Of a DNA stretch of 64,000 bases, positions 23,907-34,545 are shown piece after piece; the stretch's first letter is position 1, and each line of letters opens with the position of its first letter. The DNA comes from Bimuria novae-zelandiae CBS 107.79 (Eukaryota > Ascomycota > Dothideomycetes > Pleosporales > Didymosphaeriaceae), in contig ML976691.1 of NCBI GenBank assembly GCA_010015655.1, positions 165,849 through 229,848 on the forward strand, given 5' to 3'. The position numbers and the translations under genes were made by a program. The notes below the pieces were generated by a model, which was given only the letters and a program-made list of their open reading frames with translations, did no database searches and had not been told where the DNA came from.

Positions 23907-24472
23907 ATGCTCTTCACGTCGATATGCACAGCTCTTCTAGCTGCTGCGAACTATGCCGTTGCGACTCCCGTCAAGCCTCAGGGCGGTACCCCCAACAGTC
24001 TCAACACACCGTCCGATGCGACTTGTGTGAATGGCCTGATCACACCATACAGCAAGACGGATCTCGAAAATATGCGGAAATGGTTCGTCGAACAATCTTC
24101 AAACGGGACCGACTTCATTCGGGCCGGCAGCTGGTACACATGGACCTTGGGCACCACGAGGGTAAGTTTACGGGGTGCGATCAAGACGATGGTTAATCAC
24201 TACTAACTCGACGCGAAGCTTTGCATCTACAACACAAGCCCCAACAGCACACAAGATGAGTACATCAGCCACAAGGCGCACGCACAATGTTTGGAGAAGG
24301 TTCGCGACAGTTGCTGCTCGCCGACCGCGGATCAATGGTGAGACCAGACGTTTTCGAGACTGCATCAATGTACTGACAAAGTTCTAGCCGTGCCGGACAG
24401 ACGCCTGAGTATAGCGCTGATGGTTCGGAGGTTCTTTGTCGAGTTAGCTCGGAGACGTCGGTCTGCAAGTGA
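23907..24472 (+). CDS. Small secreted cysteine-rich protein (effector-like)
   Basis: Three exons (23907-24161, 24219-24337, 24388-24472) with introns of 57 and 50 bp, both with good branch sites, encode 152 residues. Residues 1-20 are a signal peptide (MLFTSICTALLAAANYAVA, cleavage probably before TPVKP). The mature part of about 132 residues has eight cysteines: one in DATCVNG, one in LCIYNTS, one in QCLEKV, a CC pair in RDSCCSP, and one each in DQC, VLCRV and the final VCK. That suggests four disulfides. Two N-glycosylation sequons (NGT, NST) are present. No catalytic domain is recognised. Size, secretion signal, cysteine content and its isolation beside 3.6 kb of gene-poor repeat-bearing DNA fit the profile of candidate effectors, but this is inference only. 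Confidence 0.85.
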
Positions 24473-25106
24473 TGGGAAAGAATTGAAGATTGGAGAGGAA
24501 GGCTTCACGAGCGGATAGGGATAATAAAGGGGGTGCATCGGTGGAGGCACGGTGCTAATGATGGATCATGATATTGTTAACGATCTGAAACGAAATACTT
24601 GCATAGCAGAACGAAAGAAACGTAGCTCTTATTGTTTCATCGTCTGTCTACTATCTGAAGCTGCGGGTAGTGCATGTTCTTCCAGTGACGTCGACATACC
24701 TTGAACCATGACCTATAAAAGGTAGGTGCCGAAGGTGCCTGTTTCGAAATACTGAGTCTCTTTGCACAAATCGAAGGGGATATTGACAGGTCCACTTGGA
24801 GTGCCGACCCAGATCTCAGGAGTACCGTAGCCGGTATGGATTCAAGCACACCGTGGAACTTTGAGGGCACATAAGCCGCGAAAGGACCCGGAATTTTGTT
24901 GCGCACACTCACACTCGGGTGGTTATCCCGCACGAGGCTGTGGCTGGGTTTGGCTTTTTGGAAAGGCACTATTGGTCTGGCTTGGCGCACCTACACCGCA
25001 ACAAAGATGTTCCGCGCGCTAAGAAAATATTCGACTCTCCATCGCGACTGCACTCAAGAGCTAGCGACGACCATTGTGCCAACCGCGACTTCCTCATAAC
25101 GACAAA
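24473..25106. other. Intergenic spacer upstream of CBF5
   Basis: About 630 bp with the 3' side of the secreted-protein gene and the promoter/5' UTR of CBF5. No other feature was recognised. Confidence 0.5.
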
Positions 25107-26790
25107 ATGGCGCTCGTTGCTTCCGGATCCACGTCCGATTACACGATCAAACCGCAGGCTGCTGCCGCGCCCATTGACACCAGCGACTGGCCACTACTCC
25201 TCAAAAATTACAGTGACTGTACGCAAGCTCATGTCCTAGCTCCAAGCAACGCCGCTGACAACGCGCAGTGCTCGTCCGAACCGCGCACTTCACCCCTATT
25301 CCCGCAGGATGCTCGCCGCATGCCCGCGACTTAAAGCAATATGTCAGCTCCGGTGTTATCAACCTTGACAAGCCCTCGAACCCCTCCAGCCACGAAGTTG
25401 TAGCTTGGATCAAGCGGATATTGAGGTACATTTAGGACAGAAACCTGGCCGTAGTAATGAGTTAACACCATCGCAGGGTTGAGAAGACGGGCCACAGTGG
25501 TACTCTCGATCCGAAGGTTACTGGCTGCCTTATTGTCTGCATCGACCGTGCGACCCGTCTCGTCAAGTCTCAGCAGGGAGCAGGAAAGGAGTACGTTTGC
25601 GTGATTCGCCTGCACGACAAGCTTCCTGGCGGCGAGGCTCAGTTCGCGCGCGCCTTGGAGACGCTCACTGGTGCGCTTTTCCAGCGACCGCCGCTCATTT
25701 CCGCCGTCAAGCGACAGCTCCGCATTCGAACCATTCATGAGAGCAAGCTGTACGAGTTCGACAATGAGAGGCAACTCGGCGTTTTCTGGGTGAGCTGCGA
25801 GGCCGGAACGTACATCCGAACGCTATGTGTACACTTGGGTCTGCTACTCGGTGTTGGTGCACACATGCAGGAACTGCGCCGTGTCAGGAGTGGAGCTATG
25901 GACGAGTCCAAGGACCTGGTGACACTGCACGACGTGATGGACGCCCAGTGGATGCAGGACAACAACCGCGACGAGGAATACCTGCGCTACGTCATCTCGC
26001 CCTTGGAGACTTTGTTGACTAGCTATAAGCGCATTGTCGTCAAGGACAGCTCGGTCAACGCCATTTGCTACGGAGCTAAGCTTATGATCCCCGGTCTCCT
26101 CCGATTTGGTACGTTCATCCTATACCTATTTAAGCTTCACTGACCGATATTCACAGAGAAGGGCATTGAGCTCCACGAGGAAGTCGTTCTCATGACCACC
26201 AAGGGCGAGGCTATTGCGCTTGCGTATGCGCAGATGTCCGCTGTGGAGATGTCATCCTGCGACCACGGTGTCGTCGCACGCATCAAGCGTGTCATCATGG
26301 AACGTGACCTGTACCCGCGACGATGGGGCTTGGGACCCGTTGCGACGGAGAAGAAGAAGATGAAGGAGAATGGTACCCTGGATGTGAGTTATATTCCATC
26401 GGTAATTGAAGGCCGCACACTGATTAGTTCCAGAAATTCGGTCGCACCAATGAGAAGACTCCTGCACAATGGACTTCGAACTACAAGGACTATGACCAGA
26501 ATAACCAAGGATCCGCGGATGTCACCATGGCCGAGACTACGTCCACCCAGGAGGTTCTTGCAGCTCCCCCTGTTCCTCCAACAGGATTGGACGCCGCTGA
26601 AGAGGCAGAGGCGGGCGCCGAGCTTGTCAAGAATAAAAAGCGCAAGAGTCGCGGCGAGGACGAAACACCCGAAGAGAAAGCTGCGCGCAAGGCTGCAAAG
26701 AAGGCCAAGAAAGAAGAGAAGGAGAAGAAGAAGGCCGAGAAGTCTAAGCGGAAATCGAAGGGCGGCGAGGACTCCGATGACTCCGACTAA
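25107..26790 (+). CDS. CBF5: H/ACA snoRNP pseudouridine synthase (dyskerin)
   Basis: Cbf5 converts uridine to pseudouridine in rRNA at sites chosen by H/ACA guide RNAs. Five exons: 25107-25218, 25269-25425, 25477-26107, 26156-26383 and 26434-26790, giving 494 residues. The N-terminal dyskerin-like extension has SDYTIKPQ and [14 protein letters not shown]. The TruB catalytic loop is [14 protein letters not shown], with the catalytic aspartate at residue 101. Further conserved blocks are [29 protein letters not shown] and [16 protein letters not shown]. The PUA domain is near 300-375 ([16 protein letters not shown] joined by intron 4 to [20 protein letters not shown]). The tail is the KKE/D-type run of lysine and glutamate needed for nucleolar localisation in yeast. 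Length agrees with fungal homologues. Confidence 0.97.
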
Positions 26791-26867
26791 GTGAATGCTC
26801 ATGCCGGAGCACGACCTGTTTGGCTCTTACGAGCCAATCACTATACAAAACAAAAGTTTGTTGAACC

Positions 26868-26898
26868 ATGTATAGCCTATCCCGGAGTAACACATGGG
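26868..26898 (+). repeat. Dispersed palindromic repeat, copy E
   Basis: Reads CATGTATAGCCTATCCC then GGAGTAACACATGGG, matching the other copies except for mostly transition differences. It lies about 80 bp past the CBF5 stop codon, in the 3' UTR or spacer. Confidence 0.7.
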
Positions 26899-27201
26899 AG
26901 TGGACTTTCCACAGGTCCTGCAGGCGGTACTGTTTGTCAAGATACCTCGATTTTATTGCTTTGTAGCATACGACGTCATGTCGACAGCGGCGTTATGGGT
27001 AACCTGGCGGAGTTTGGAGCATCTTAGTTCGTTGACAGGGGTGTCGAAGATAGGGAGGGGGTGACTGAGCCATTTCACCGAACGAAGCATGTAGATTCTC
27101 CAACGTGAAACTGGCAGGTTCGACGACATGAATATTATCAATTGTTTAAAGTTTCGATGTCTGATAACTGCGTGTCGATTTTGCGGTACCTGCTTGTGAC
27201 T

Positions 27202-27223
27202 GAAGGTTCTCGAAGGTTCTTCC
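27202..27223 (+). promoter_or_regulatory. Perfect heat-shock element upstream of the SIS1-type Hsp40 gene
   Basis: Four contiguous inverted pentamers, GAAGGTTCTCGAAGGTTC (27202-27219), followed by TTCC. This is a perfect nGAAnnTTCnnGAAnnTTCn array for Hsf1 trimers. It is 178-195 bp before the start codon of the downstream DnaJ gene, whose yeast orthologue SIS1 is an Hsf1 target. Regulation by Hsf1 is inferred from motif, position and gene identity. Confidence 0.85.
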
Positions 27224-27396
27224 TCCACGCACGAGGCTAGCTCTGACGTCGGAAGCGGGCGCATTGACCGCCAAACGGTGGGGAGATCTGAATGCAGGTA
27301 ATAAAGCACACCGCAACCTTCTGCACCGCTTTAGACTAAGCTTTCAGACACAAACACGACTTACACTACTCACTACCACTTGCACAGTAATCTACA

Positions 27397-28743
27397 ATGG
27401 TCAAAGAGACCAAGCTCTACGATTCGTTAGGTAGGTCTGCCCGCCCGCAGCCCCTCCTCGGTCCTCTGTAGCTTGCTAGCCTCCCGGCGCAATCTTAGTA
27501 AACGCCACGAGCAGCCTGCTAACTCGTGAGACTAGGCATACAACCCTCCGCAACGCAAGACGAAATCAAGAAGGCCTATCGCAAGGCAGCCTTGAAATGG
27601 CACCCCGACAAGAACAAAGACAATCCGGCTGCCGTCGAGAAGTTCAAAGGTAAGAGACTATTGCGCACTCGTACCCATAGCACAAGCATTGGCTAACCCG
27701 TCGGCAGAGTGTTCACAGGCCTACGAGATCCTATCTGACCCGGAGAAACGTAAGACGTACGATCAGTTCGGCCTCGAATTCCTTCTACGAGGCGGAGCTC
27801 CTCCACCAGAGGGCGGCGCTGGCTTCGAAGGCGCCAACCCGTTCGAAGGTGGCGGCGGCTTCCCCTTCACAGCTCAGGGCGGCATGCCTGGTGGTACGCG
27901 GACATTCCATTTCAACACCGGTGGCGGAGGTGGAGGCGGTCCAGGTGGCTTCCACTTTTCGAATGCCGAGAACATATTCGCCGAATTCATGCGCGGGCAA
28001 GGAGGTGGCCTGTTCGATGACGATGATGGCGGATTCGGCGGCTTTGGCATGGGAGGCACGCCTGGAGGATTCAGTGGTATGGGCGGAAGCTCCAAGAGGA
28101 GGGGACCACCTGGAGGAACCAGATTCGAAGGCGGAAGGAGAGCACCAGCGCCGGAGGTCACCGTCGTGGAGAAGCCGCTTCCAGTGTCGCTCGAAGAGCT
28201 GTTCAATGGCACAACGAAGAAGATGAAGATCAAGCGCAAGACGTACGACCAGGCGACCGGCAAGCAGAGCACACAGGATCGGATCCTAGAGGTACCGATC
28301 AAGAAGGGGTTGAAGGCCGGAAGCAAGATCAAGTTCTCGGACGTTGGCGACCAGGTCGAGGGCGGTACACAGGATCTGCACTTTATCGTGTCGGAGGTAG
28401 GTTGTTGCTATCATTGTATTCTGCTCAGCGGAAGCTAACGTTGTAACAGAAACCACATGCCATATTCACCCGCGAAGGCGACGACATCAAGCACATCATT
28501 GAGCTCGACCTCAAAGAAGCTTTGACCGGCTGGCAACGAACGGTCCAGACGATTGACGGCAAACAAGTACCCGTACGTAGCGGCGGCCCTACAGGACCTG
28601 ACTTCACGGAGCGTTTCCCCAACCTCGGCATGCCGAAAAGCAAGAAGCCCAATGAACGCGGCGACTTTGTCGTCGGTGTGCGGATCAAGTTCCCGAAGTC
28701 GCTTACTGCACAACAAAAAGAACAGCTGAAGCAGATTCTATAA
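27397..28743 (+). CDS. SIS1: Class B Hsp40 co-chaperone (Sis1/Psi1/DNAJB1 type)
   Basis: J-protein that delivers clients to and activates cytosolic Hsp70. Exons are 27397-27430, 27536-27649, 27708-28396 and 28450-28743, giving 376 residues. The J domain covers 1-68 ([12 protein letters not shown], then [19 protein letters not shown] with the HPD motif at 34-36). A Gly/Phe-rich linker of about 100 residues follows, without the zinc-finger CxxCxGxG repeats, which makes it class B. Two C-terminal beta-barrel client-binding domains are seen as [19 protein letters not shown], then [29 protein letters not shown] and [13 protein letters not shown]. Intron 1 is longer than usual (105 bp) with a clear CTAAC branch site. 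A perfect heat-shock element lies upstream. Confidence 0.96.
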
Positions 28744-29650
28744 GCAGATCCTCCAGGGTTCGCAGGACACAGCCTGCATCTCGCGTAAAGTTGACTGACC
28801 CTGGTCCTCACGACCAGCTTTTGGCTTTGCGCGAGAGCTTGCCACACGACTGCCGACGCAAAGGTATGGCTTTGCTTACAAAACACCTCGGTCGCTTCTT
28901 ATCACGGTACATGTTCAACTGCATTTTTGGGTCTTTGAGTTTTTGGGCGACCAAGCAGGCGCTTGGACTGAGCGAAGGGCGTTTTGGGAAGGAATACTCG
29001 GTTCTTGCATGCGGAGAAGTTTTCTTGCATTCTCTGTACATTCTTCTATCATCTATACCTTAGGAGGTATAACGACGCGGGGACGAGAAACGAAGCAATA
29101 AGCTGTGATGGTCAATATCTAGCTTAGACGACTCATGACTAGGTGCGACTAATAATCGAAAGCTGTGGGATTTCCACATGACAGTTTGTACTTGCTTGCA
29201 GTGATGCTGAATCAACTTGTGTAATCGTGTAATTCAACTGATACCATTGAAATATGCATCGGACCTCGTATGGAGGCGTGAGTCCACTTCGGAATAATTC
29301 TTCTTACATTGTAGTTTTGCGACATGTGAGTCGCTTGAGTCGAACCACGGTGCACATGGAAACTTGGCCTAGATTCAATCCTGAGGACAGTCATCTTGAA
29401 CCGTGGTTCGCTGTCATCTTCTGGTTCGTACGTAGAGCATTTGAACAAGAGTATTTATTTCATCTACGCCCGATGAGACGGTGTAAATTGTAGGACGGCT
29501 AAAACTACCGCGGTCTCTCCTGTGCCGGACTAGGCGAGAGATTCACCCAACGACGCCATCGCTGCACAGACGCAGGTACCGGAGAGCCCCAGCACTCTTT
29601 TCCTACCCAACATGGCCTGAAATTCTTCATAAAACTTCCGAGCCGACACG
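28744..29650. other. Intergenic region upstream of the P5B ATPase gene
   Basis: About 900 bp holding the 3' UTR of the Hsp40 gene and the promoter of the ATPase gene. A short inverted pair, CGAACCACGG and CCGTGGTTCG, lies near 29340 and 29399. Nothing else was recognised. Confidence 0.5.
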
Positions 29651-32600
29651 ATGGACGGCAACAGAAGCCCGGAGCGGCACAGGAGGAGGTCGCTGCACCG
29701 GTCTGGCTCCAATTACAGCAAGTATGCTTGTCGCAGCTCGTTATCGCGTGGATATCGATGTTAATCATGGGCACAGCGCGGCGACAAGCTTCATGGAGGA
29801 TGTCGAGATGGCCCAGGACGAGGTAGAGCTCCAGCCTATCCACGCCCCCCGCCCATCGATTCAGCAGCTGACGACGATCAAGATGTTTGCGGGCCCCATG
29901 TCGGAGAGCGTGCCCACGAGCATATCCTCGTTTGCCCACCGCCGCCGCCGCGCCGACTCCACCGCGAGCTTCACCTTCTACGACGACGACCGCGACTCGG
30001 ACGAGGGCGTTGAGGAGGCCATTGCAGAAGAGTACGGCGACATCGAGTACGACGGGTACACCATCGACGAGCTGGACGAGCTGGAGAACGGAGGCTCACC
30101 CGCACCGTCGCAGAGGCGGCGCAAGTCCTCTGGCTTTTCCGGGCGAAGCTCGGCTGACCGGCCCCTATTGCATAGGTCGTCTTCTGTATCGAGCGCGGGT
30201 TCTGGCGATGGTGCAAGAGGGCGGCGGACGAACCAGAAGATCTACATCCTGACCGAGGATCTGACCATTGTGGTCGCTGGTTTCAATACTTCAAGGATTG
30301 GTTTCGGTATATACGTGCTCATCTGCATCGCTACGGCTGGGCTAGCATGGCTGGTTCTCCAGTGGTTGCCGAGGTGGAAGGTTGCTCTCATCGGACGGCC
30401 GGCGCCCCTCAAGGAATGCTCGTGGCTAGTCATCGAGAATCAATGGGGCGAGTTTGCAGTTCAGCAGATCAATGAGAAGGAATACGGCCGCTCACTGTCG
30501 ACCGTCTTTGGCGACCCGGAAAAGCACGGCCAGCGAGAGTATGACGAAAATTTTGATCCTGTCATCAAACAACTACGTTGTCTCGACTATCGTTACATCC
30601 GCTTCTGCTACCACCCGCTCAAAGACAAGTTCGTTCTTGCAAATACCTGGAAGGATCCCCTGTGGACGAACGTCTCGGCCCTGCGCGAAGGTTTGGAGAC
30701 CGAGGAGCGCGACAACCGCGAATTGGTATTTGGCAAGAACATTATTGATCTCGCAGAAAAGCCGCTCGGCCAACTGTTGGTCGACGAAGTCATCAATCCC
30801 TTCTATGTTTTCCAGATCGCCAGCTTATTTCTCTGGTCCGTGGACGAGTATTACTATTACGCAGCGTGCATATTTGTTATCTCAGTGGTCAGCATAACTA
30901 CAACAGTTGTCGAGACAAAAGCTACGATGAAACGGTTACGTGAAGTTTCTCGCTTTGAATGCGAGGTGCGTGTACTGCGCAACGGTTTCTGGCGGACCGA
31001 AGACTCGGCGGAACTAGTGCCAGGCGATGTTTACGAAGTCACGGACCCTTCGCTCACCCAGCTCCCTTGCGACAGTCTGCTTCTCTCGGGAGACTGTATT
31101 GTCAACGAAAGCATGCTTACTGGCGAATCAGTGCCTGTGTCCAAGATTCCCATAACGGATGAAGTGCTCGATCTGCTCGACTTGAGTGCTTCAGCAGTTC
31201 ATCCAGAGATCGCGAGGCACATGCTATTCTCTGGAACGAAGATCATTCGCGCTCGAAGGCCCCACGAAGACGATACCGACGACGAAGCTGCAGCTTTGGC
31301 TATGGTGGTACGCACAGGCTTCAACACGACCAAGGGCGCGTTGGTACGATCGATGCTATTTCCAAAGCCATCGGGTTTCAAGTTCTACCGTGACTCTTTC
31401 CGATATATATCAGTCATGGCGGGTATTGCTATGATAGGCTTTGTCGCGTCGTTCATCAACTTCATCCACTTCGGCCTGGCCTGGCACCTGATCGTGGTTC
31501 GTGCTCTGGACTTGATCACAATCGTCGTTCCGCCAGCACTTCCTGCAACCCTTACCATTGGCACCAACTTCGCCCTGTCTCGTCTGAAGCAGAAAATGAT
31601 TTTTTGTATCAGTCCACAACGCGTCAACGTTGGCGGAAAGCTGGATGTAGTCTGTTTTGACAAGACAGGGACCCTGACGGAAGAAGGCCTGGACGTGCTT
31701 GGAGTGCGGGTAGTCGAACGGCCAGCGAACAGGTTCAGTGAGATACTAACGGAGAACGTGGACGTATTGCCCAACTCGAGATACGATCGGGACCCCACAG
31801 TCGACTATGCGAAGCACAAGGCCATCCTCTATACTATGGCTACCTGTCACTCGTTGCGCCTCATTGATGACGAGCTTCTCGGAGACCCACTGGATGTAAA
31901 GATGTTCAACTTCACTGGATGGAGTTTCGCTGAAGGGGAGCAAGCCGGTAGCGCTGGCGACGACGACCAGGTACGTACGCAAGACGGCGGGGAAAGCGGC
32001 TGCAGGGCGAAAATTTTGGTGCTGTGAGTTACCCCAGGACGGGTGATTCAACTGCCGACAGTACCTGATATTTGCCCTGCGGTTGTATCCTGCACGAAGT
32101 CGAATCCTTTTGAACTTTGCCATCCACATCGTTGTACCCGACTGTCATCCTCTGTGAGAATTACACACTAACCTAGATCTTACAGGATAAGCTCCGGCCT
32201 TCCGTTGCTAGGCCACCTCCTGGTCGTGAATATGATATCGACGATGAGGAGGACGACCAAAACAGGAAGCCCATTGAGCTGGGTGTTCTCAAGTCCTTTG
32301 AATTTGTGTCCCAGCTAAGGAGAGCGAGTGTCATTGTGCGCCAGTTCGGTTCGAAGACGGCACAAGTGTACGTCAAAGGAGCACCGGAATGCATGAAAGA
32401 CATCTGCCGCGCCGACAGCTTCCCTACGGACTACGAAGATTTGCTGTCCTTTTACACGCACAAAGGTTTCCGTGTCATTGCGTGCGCTACAAAGACTATC
32501 AAAGTGAACTGGCTCAAGATGCAAAAGATGAAGCGAGAAGAGGCTGAGAGCGAACTGGAGTTCGTCGGATTCATCATCTTCGAGAACAAGCTCAAGCCAA

Positions 32601-33958
32601 CGACCACACCTGTTATCGAGGAGCTGGAAAGGGCCAACATTCGCACTGTTATGTGTACCGGCGATAACATCCTCACAGCCATTAGCGTCGCTCGAGAGTG
32701 TGGACTGATCAACAAGACGGCCCATTGCTTCATTCCACACTTCGTCGAGGGCGATTCCCGAACTGCATTAGCTAGCCTAAGCTGGGAGAGCGTCGACGAT
32801 CCCATGTTCAAGCTGGACGAGAACACGCTCAAACCTCTACCTCCACCAGCTGAAGCGGATGTATCTCTACCCTACGATATTTCCAACCTGCGAAACTACT
32901 CTTTGGCTGTAAGTGGAGATGTATTCCGCTGGATCGTCGACTTCGCACCCGAGAGGGTCCTTCGTGAAATGCTCGTATGCGGACAAGTCTTCGCACGCAT
33001 GTCACCAGACGAGAAGCACGAGCTGGTCGAGAAGCTCCAAAGCATCGACTACTGCGTCGGCTTCTGCGGCGACGGCGCAAACGACTGCGGCGCCCTCAAA
33101 GCCGCCGACGTAGGCATCTCGCTCTCGGAAGCAGAAGCCTCGGTCGCGGCGCCCTTCACCAGCCGCGTCTTCGACATCTCGTGCGTGCCCCAAGTCATCA
33201 AAGAAGGCCGCGCCGCCCTCGTCACGAGCTTCAGCTGCTTCAAATACATGAGTCTCTACTCAGCCATCCAATTCACCTCGGTCAGCTTCCTCTACGCGTC
33301 GGCCTCCAACCTGGGTGACTTCCAGTTCCTCTTCATCGACCTCCTGCTCATCCTGCCCATCGCCATCTTCATGGGCTGGTCCGCGGCCTTCCCCCGCCTC
33401 GCCCGCAAGCGCCCCACCGCCTCCCTCGTCAGCCGCAAAGTCCTGACCCCGCTCCTCGGCCAGATGGCCCTGTGCATCCTCACGCAGGCCCTCGCTTTCA
33501 TCTACGTCCAGAAACAGCTCTGGTACGAACCCCCCGTCGTCGACAAGGACCACTCCAACGCCCGCAACTCCCAGAACACGGCCCTGTTCCTGGTGAGCTG
33601 CTTCCAGTATACACTGTCTGCTATCGTCCTCTCCGTCGGCGCGCCCTTCCGCCAGCCTATGAGCCGCAATCTGCCTTTCGTCGTAACTATCTTGTTCGCC
33701 CTCGTGGTGACGTGCTACATGCTGTTCGACCCCGCGCAGTGGCTCACACACCTCATGCAGCTCACGTACATGAGCGTCGAGTTTAAAATCTTCCTGCTCG
33801 TGCTGGGCGTCGGCAATTTCTTGGTCGCGTGGGTCGGGGAGAAGTTTGTGTTTCCCGGCGCCGCGAGGTGGATTGGGACACTCAAGGTTAGGCTTAACCC
33901 GCGGTGGAGGAAGAAGAGGAAAGAGTATAAGGTCATTAAGGAGGGTGCGATGATGTGA
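29651..33958 (+). CDS. YPK9: P5B-type cation-transporting ATPase (Ypk9/ATP13A2 family)
   Basis: P5B ATPases are endolysosomal/vacuolar pumps; ATP13A2 exports polyamines and yeast Ypk9 protects against metals. Exons are 29651-29721, 29777-31970 and 32186-33958, giving 1,345 residues. The disordered acidic N-terminus precedes the P5B Ig-like/first membrane segment near IYVLICIATAGLAWLVLQWL. Motifs in order: actuator LTGESVPVSKIP, the P5B signature PPALPATLTIG in M4, phosphorylation loop FDKTGTLTEEG with the phospho-aspartate at residue 652, VYVKGAPECMKDIC in the nucleotide domain, MCTGDNILTAISVAREC, and the hinge GDGANDCGALKAADVGISLS. Four or more further membrane helices end the protein. Intron 2 (31971-32185, 215 bp) is about four times the usual length and contains a copy of the dispersed palindromic repeat. 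The exact transported ion is unknown. Confidence 0.95.
32023..32058 (-). repeat. Dispersed palindromic repeat, copy F (inside intron 2 of the P5B ATPase gene)
   Basis: On the minus strand it reads GGCAGTTGAATCACCCG then TCCTGGGGTAACTCACAG, which aligns without gaps to the Rheb-intron copy. It lies wholly within the 215 bp intron, in opposite orientation to the gene. Confidence 0.75.
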
Positions 33959-34110
33959 GAGACGGGTTAGGGGTAGGTCAGCGGGTGTATATATGCGGCG
34001 TTCAGTAGACATGTCGCAGGTCGTGTAAGAACTTGGGATCGCTATCCTCGAACGGAATTCCCTCGCTGCGCCAACACCTCGGAAGGAATTCAAGGCGTGC
34101 TTCTCATTAC

Positions 34111-34217
34111 TGAATCGCTGTCCTCGGGCAGACGGGAGGTCCGAGGGCGAGGTTATATGTATTCTTGTGGCCTTCGCAGCTTATCCTTTGGATCTCCCGT
34201 CCGAGGACAGCGATTCA
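34111..34217. repeat. Inverted repeat between convergent ATPase and SerRS genes
   Basis: Left arm 34111-34138 begins TGAATCGCTGTCCTCGG and ends GACGGGAG; right arm 34194-34217 is CTCCCGTC then CGAGGACAGCGATTCA. The arms pair over 24 bp, with a short extra GCAG-like segment in the left arm and a 55 bp spacer. A related GGATCGCTATCCTCG occurs just upstream near 34029. It could be a MITE relic or a transcript-end hairpin. Confidence 0.75.
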
Positions 34218-34545
34218 AGAATAAGAGCCACACCTGGGTTTCCCTCCAAGAGTGTTGACGCACTGAGACAGGAACGCTGTACTTGTCGAGAACGCACCGA
34301 AGGGCGAGGGTACGTAGACTAGACGTAGCGCAGGCGGTGACGGACGAAGATACGTCCGGTATGCATGCATTTTTGCATCAAAATCGCACATTCGCCATAC
34401 ACTGTACGAAAGAATGAACATGGACATTTTGACATTTTTCTACGATCGATCGATGGTATAACACCCCATACATGCAAGCCCCGCCCCTTTCGCGCGACCG
34501 ACGCAATCACTCCACGAACACCACCCTCGAGAAGACTACTCCTAT

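Noticed and set aside
33260..34093. A 277-codon minus-strand frame over the 3' end of the P5B ATPase gene
   Set aside because: Highly charged, low-information translation opposite a conserved membrane domain; best explained as a codon-bias shadow.
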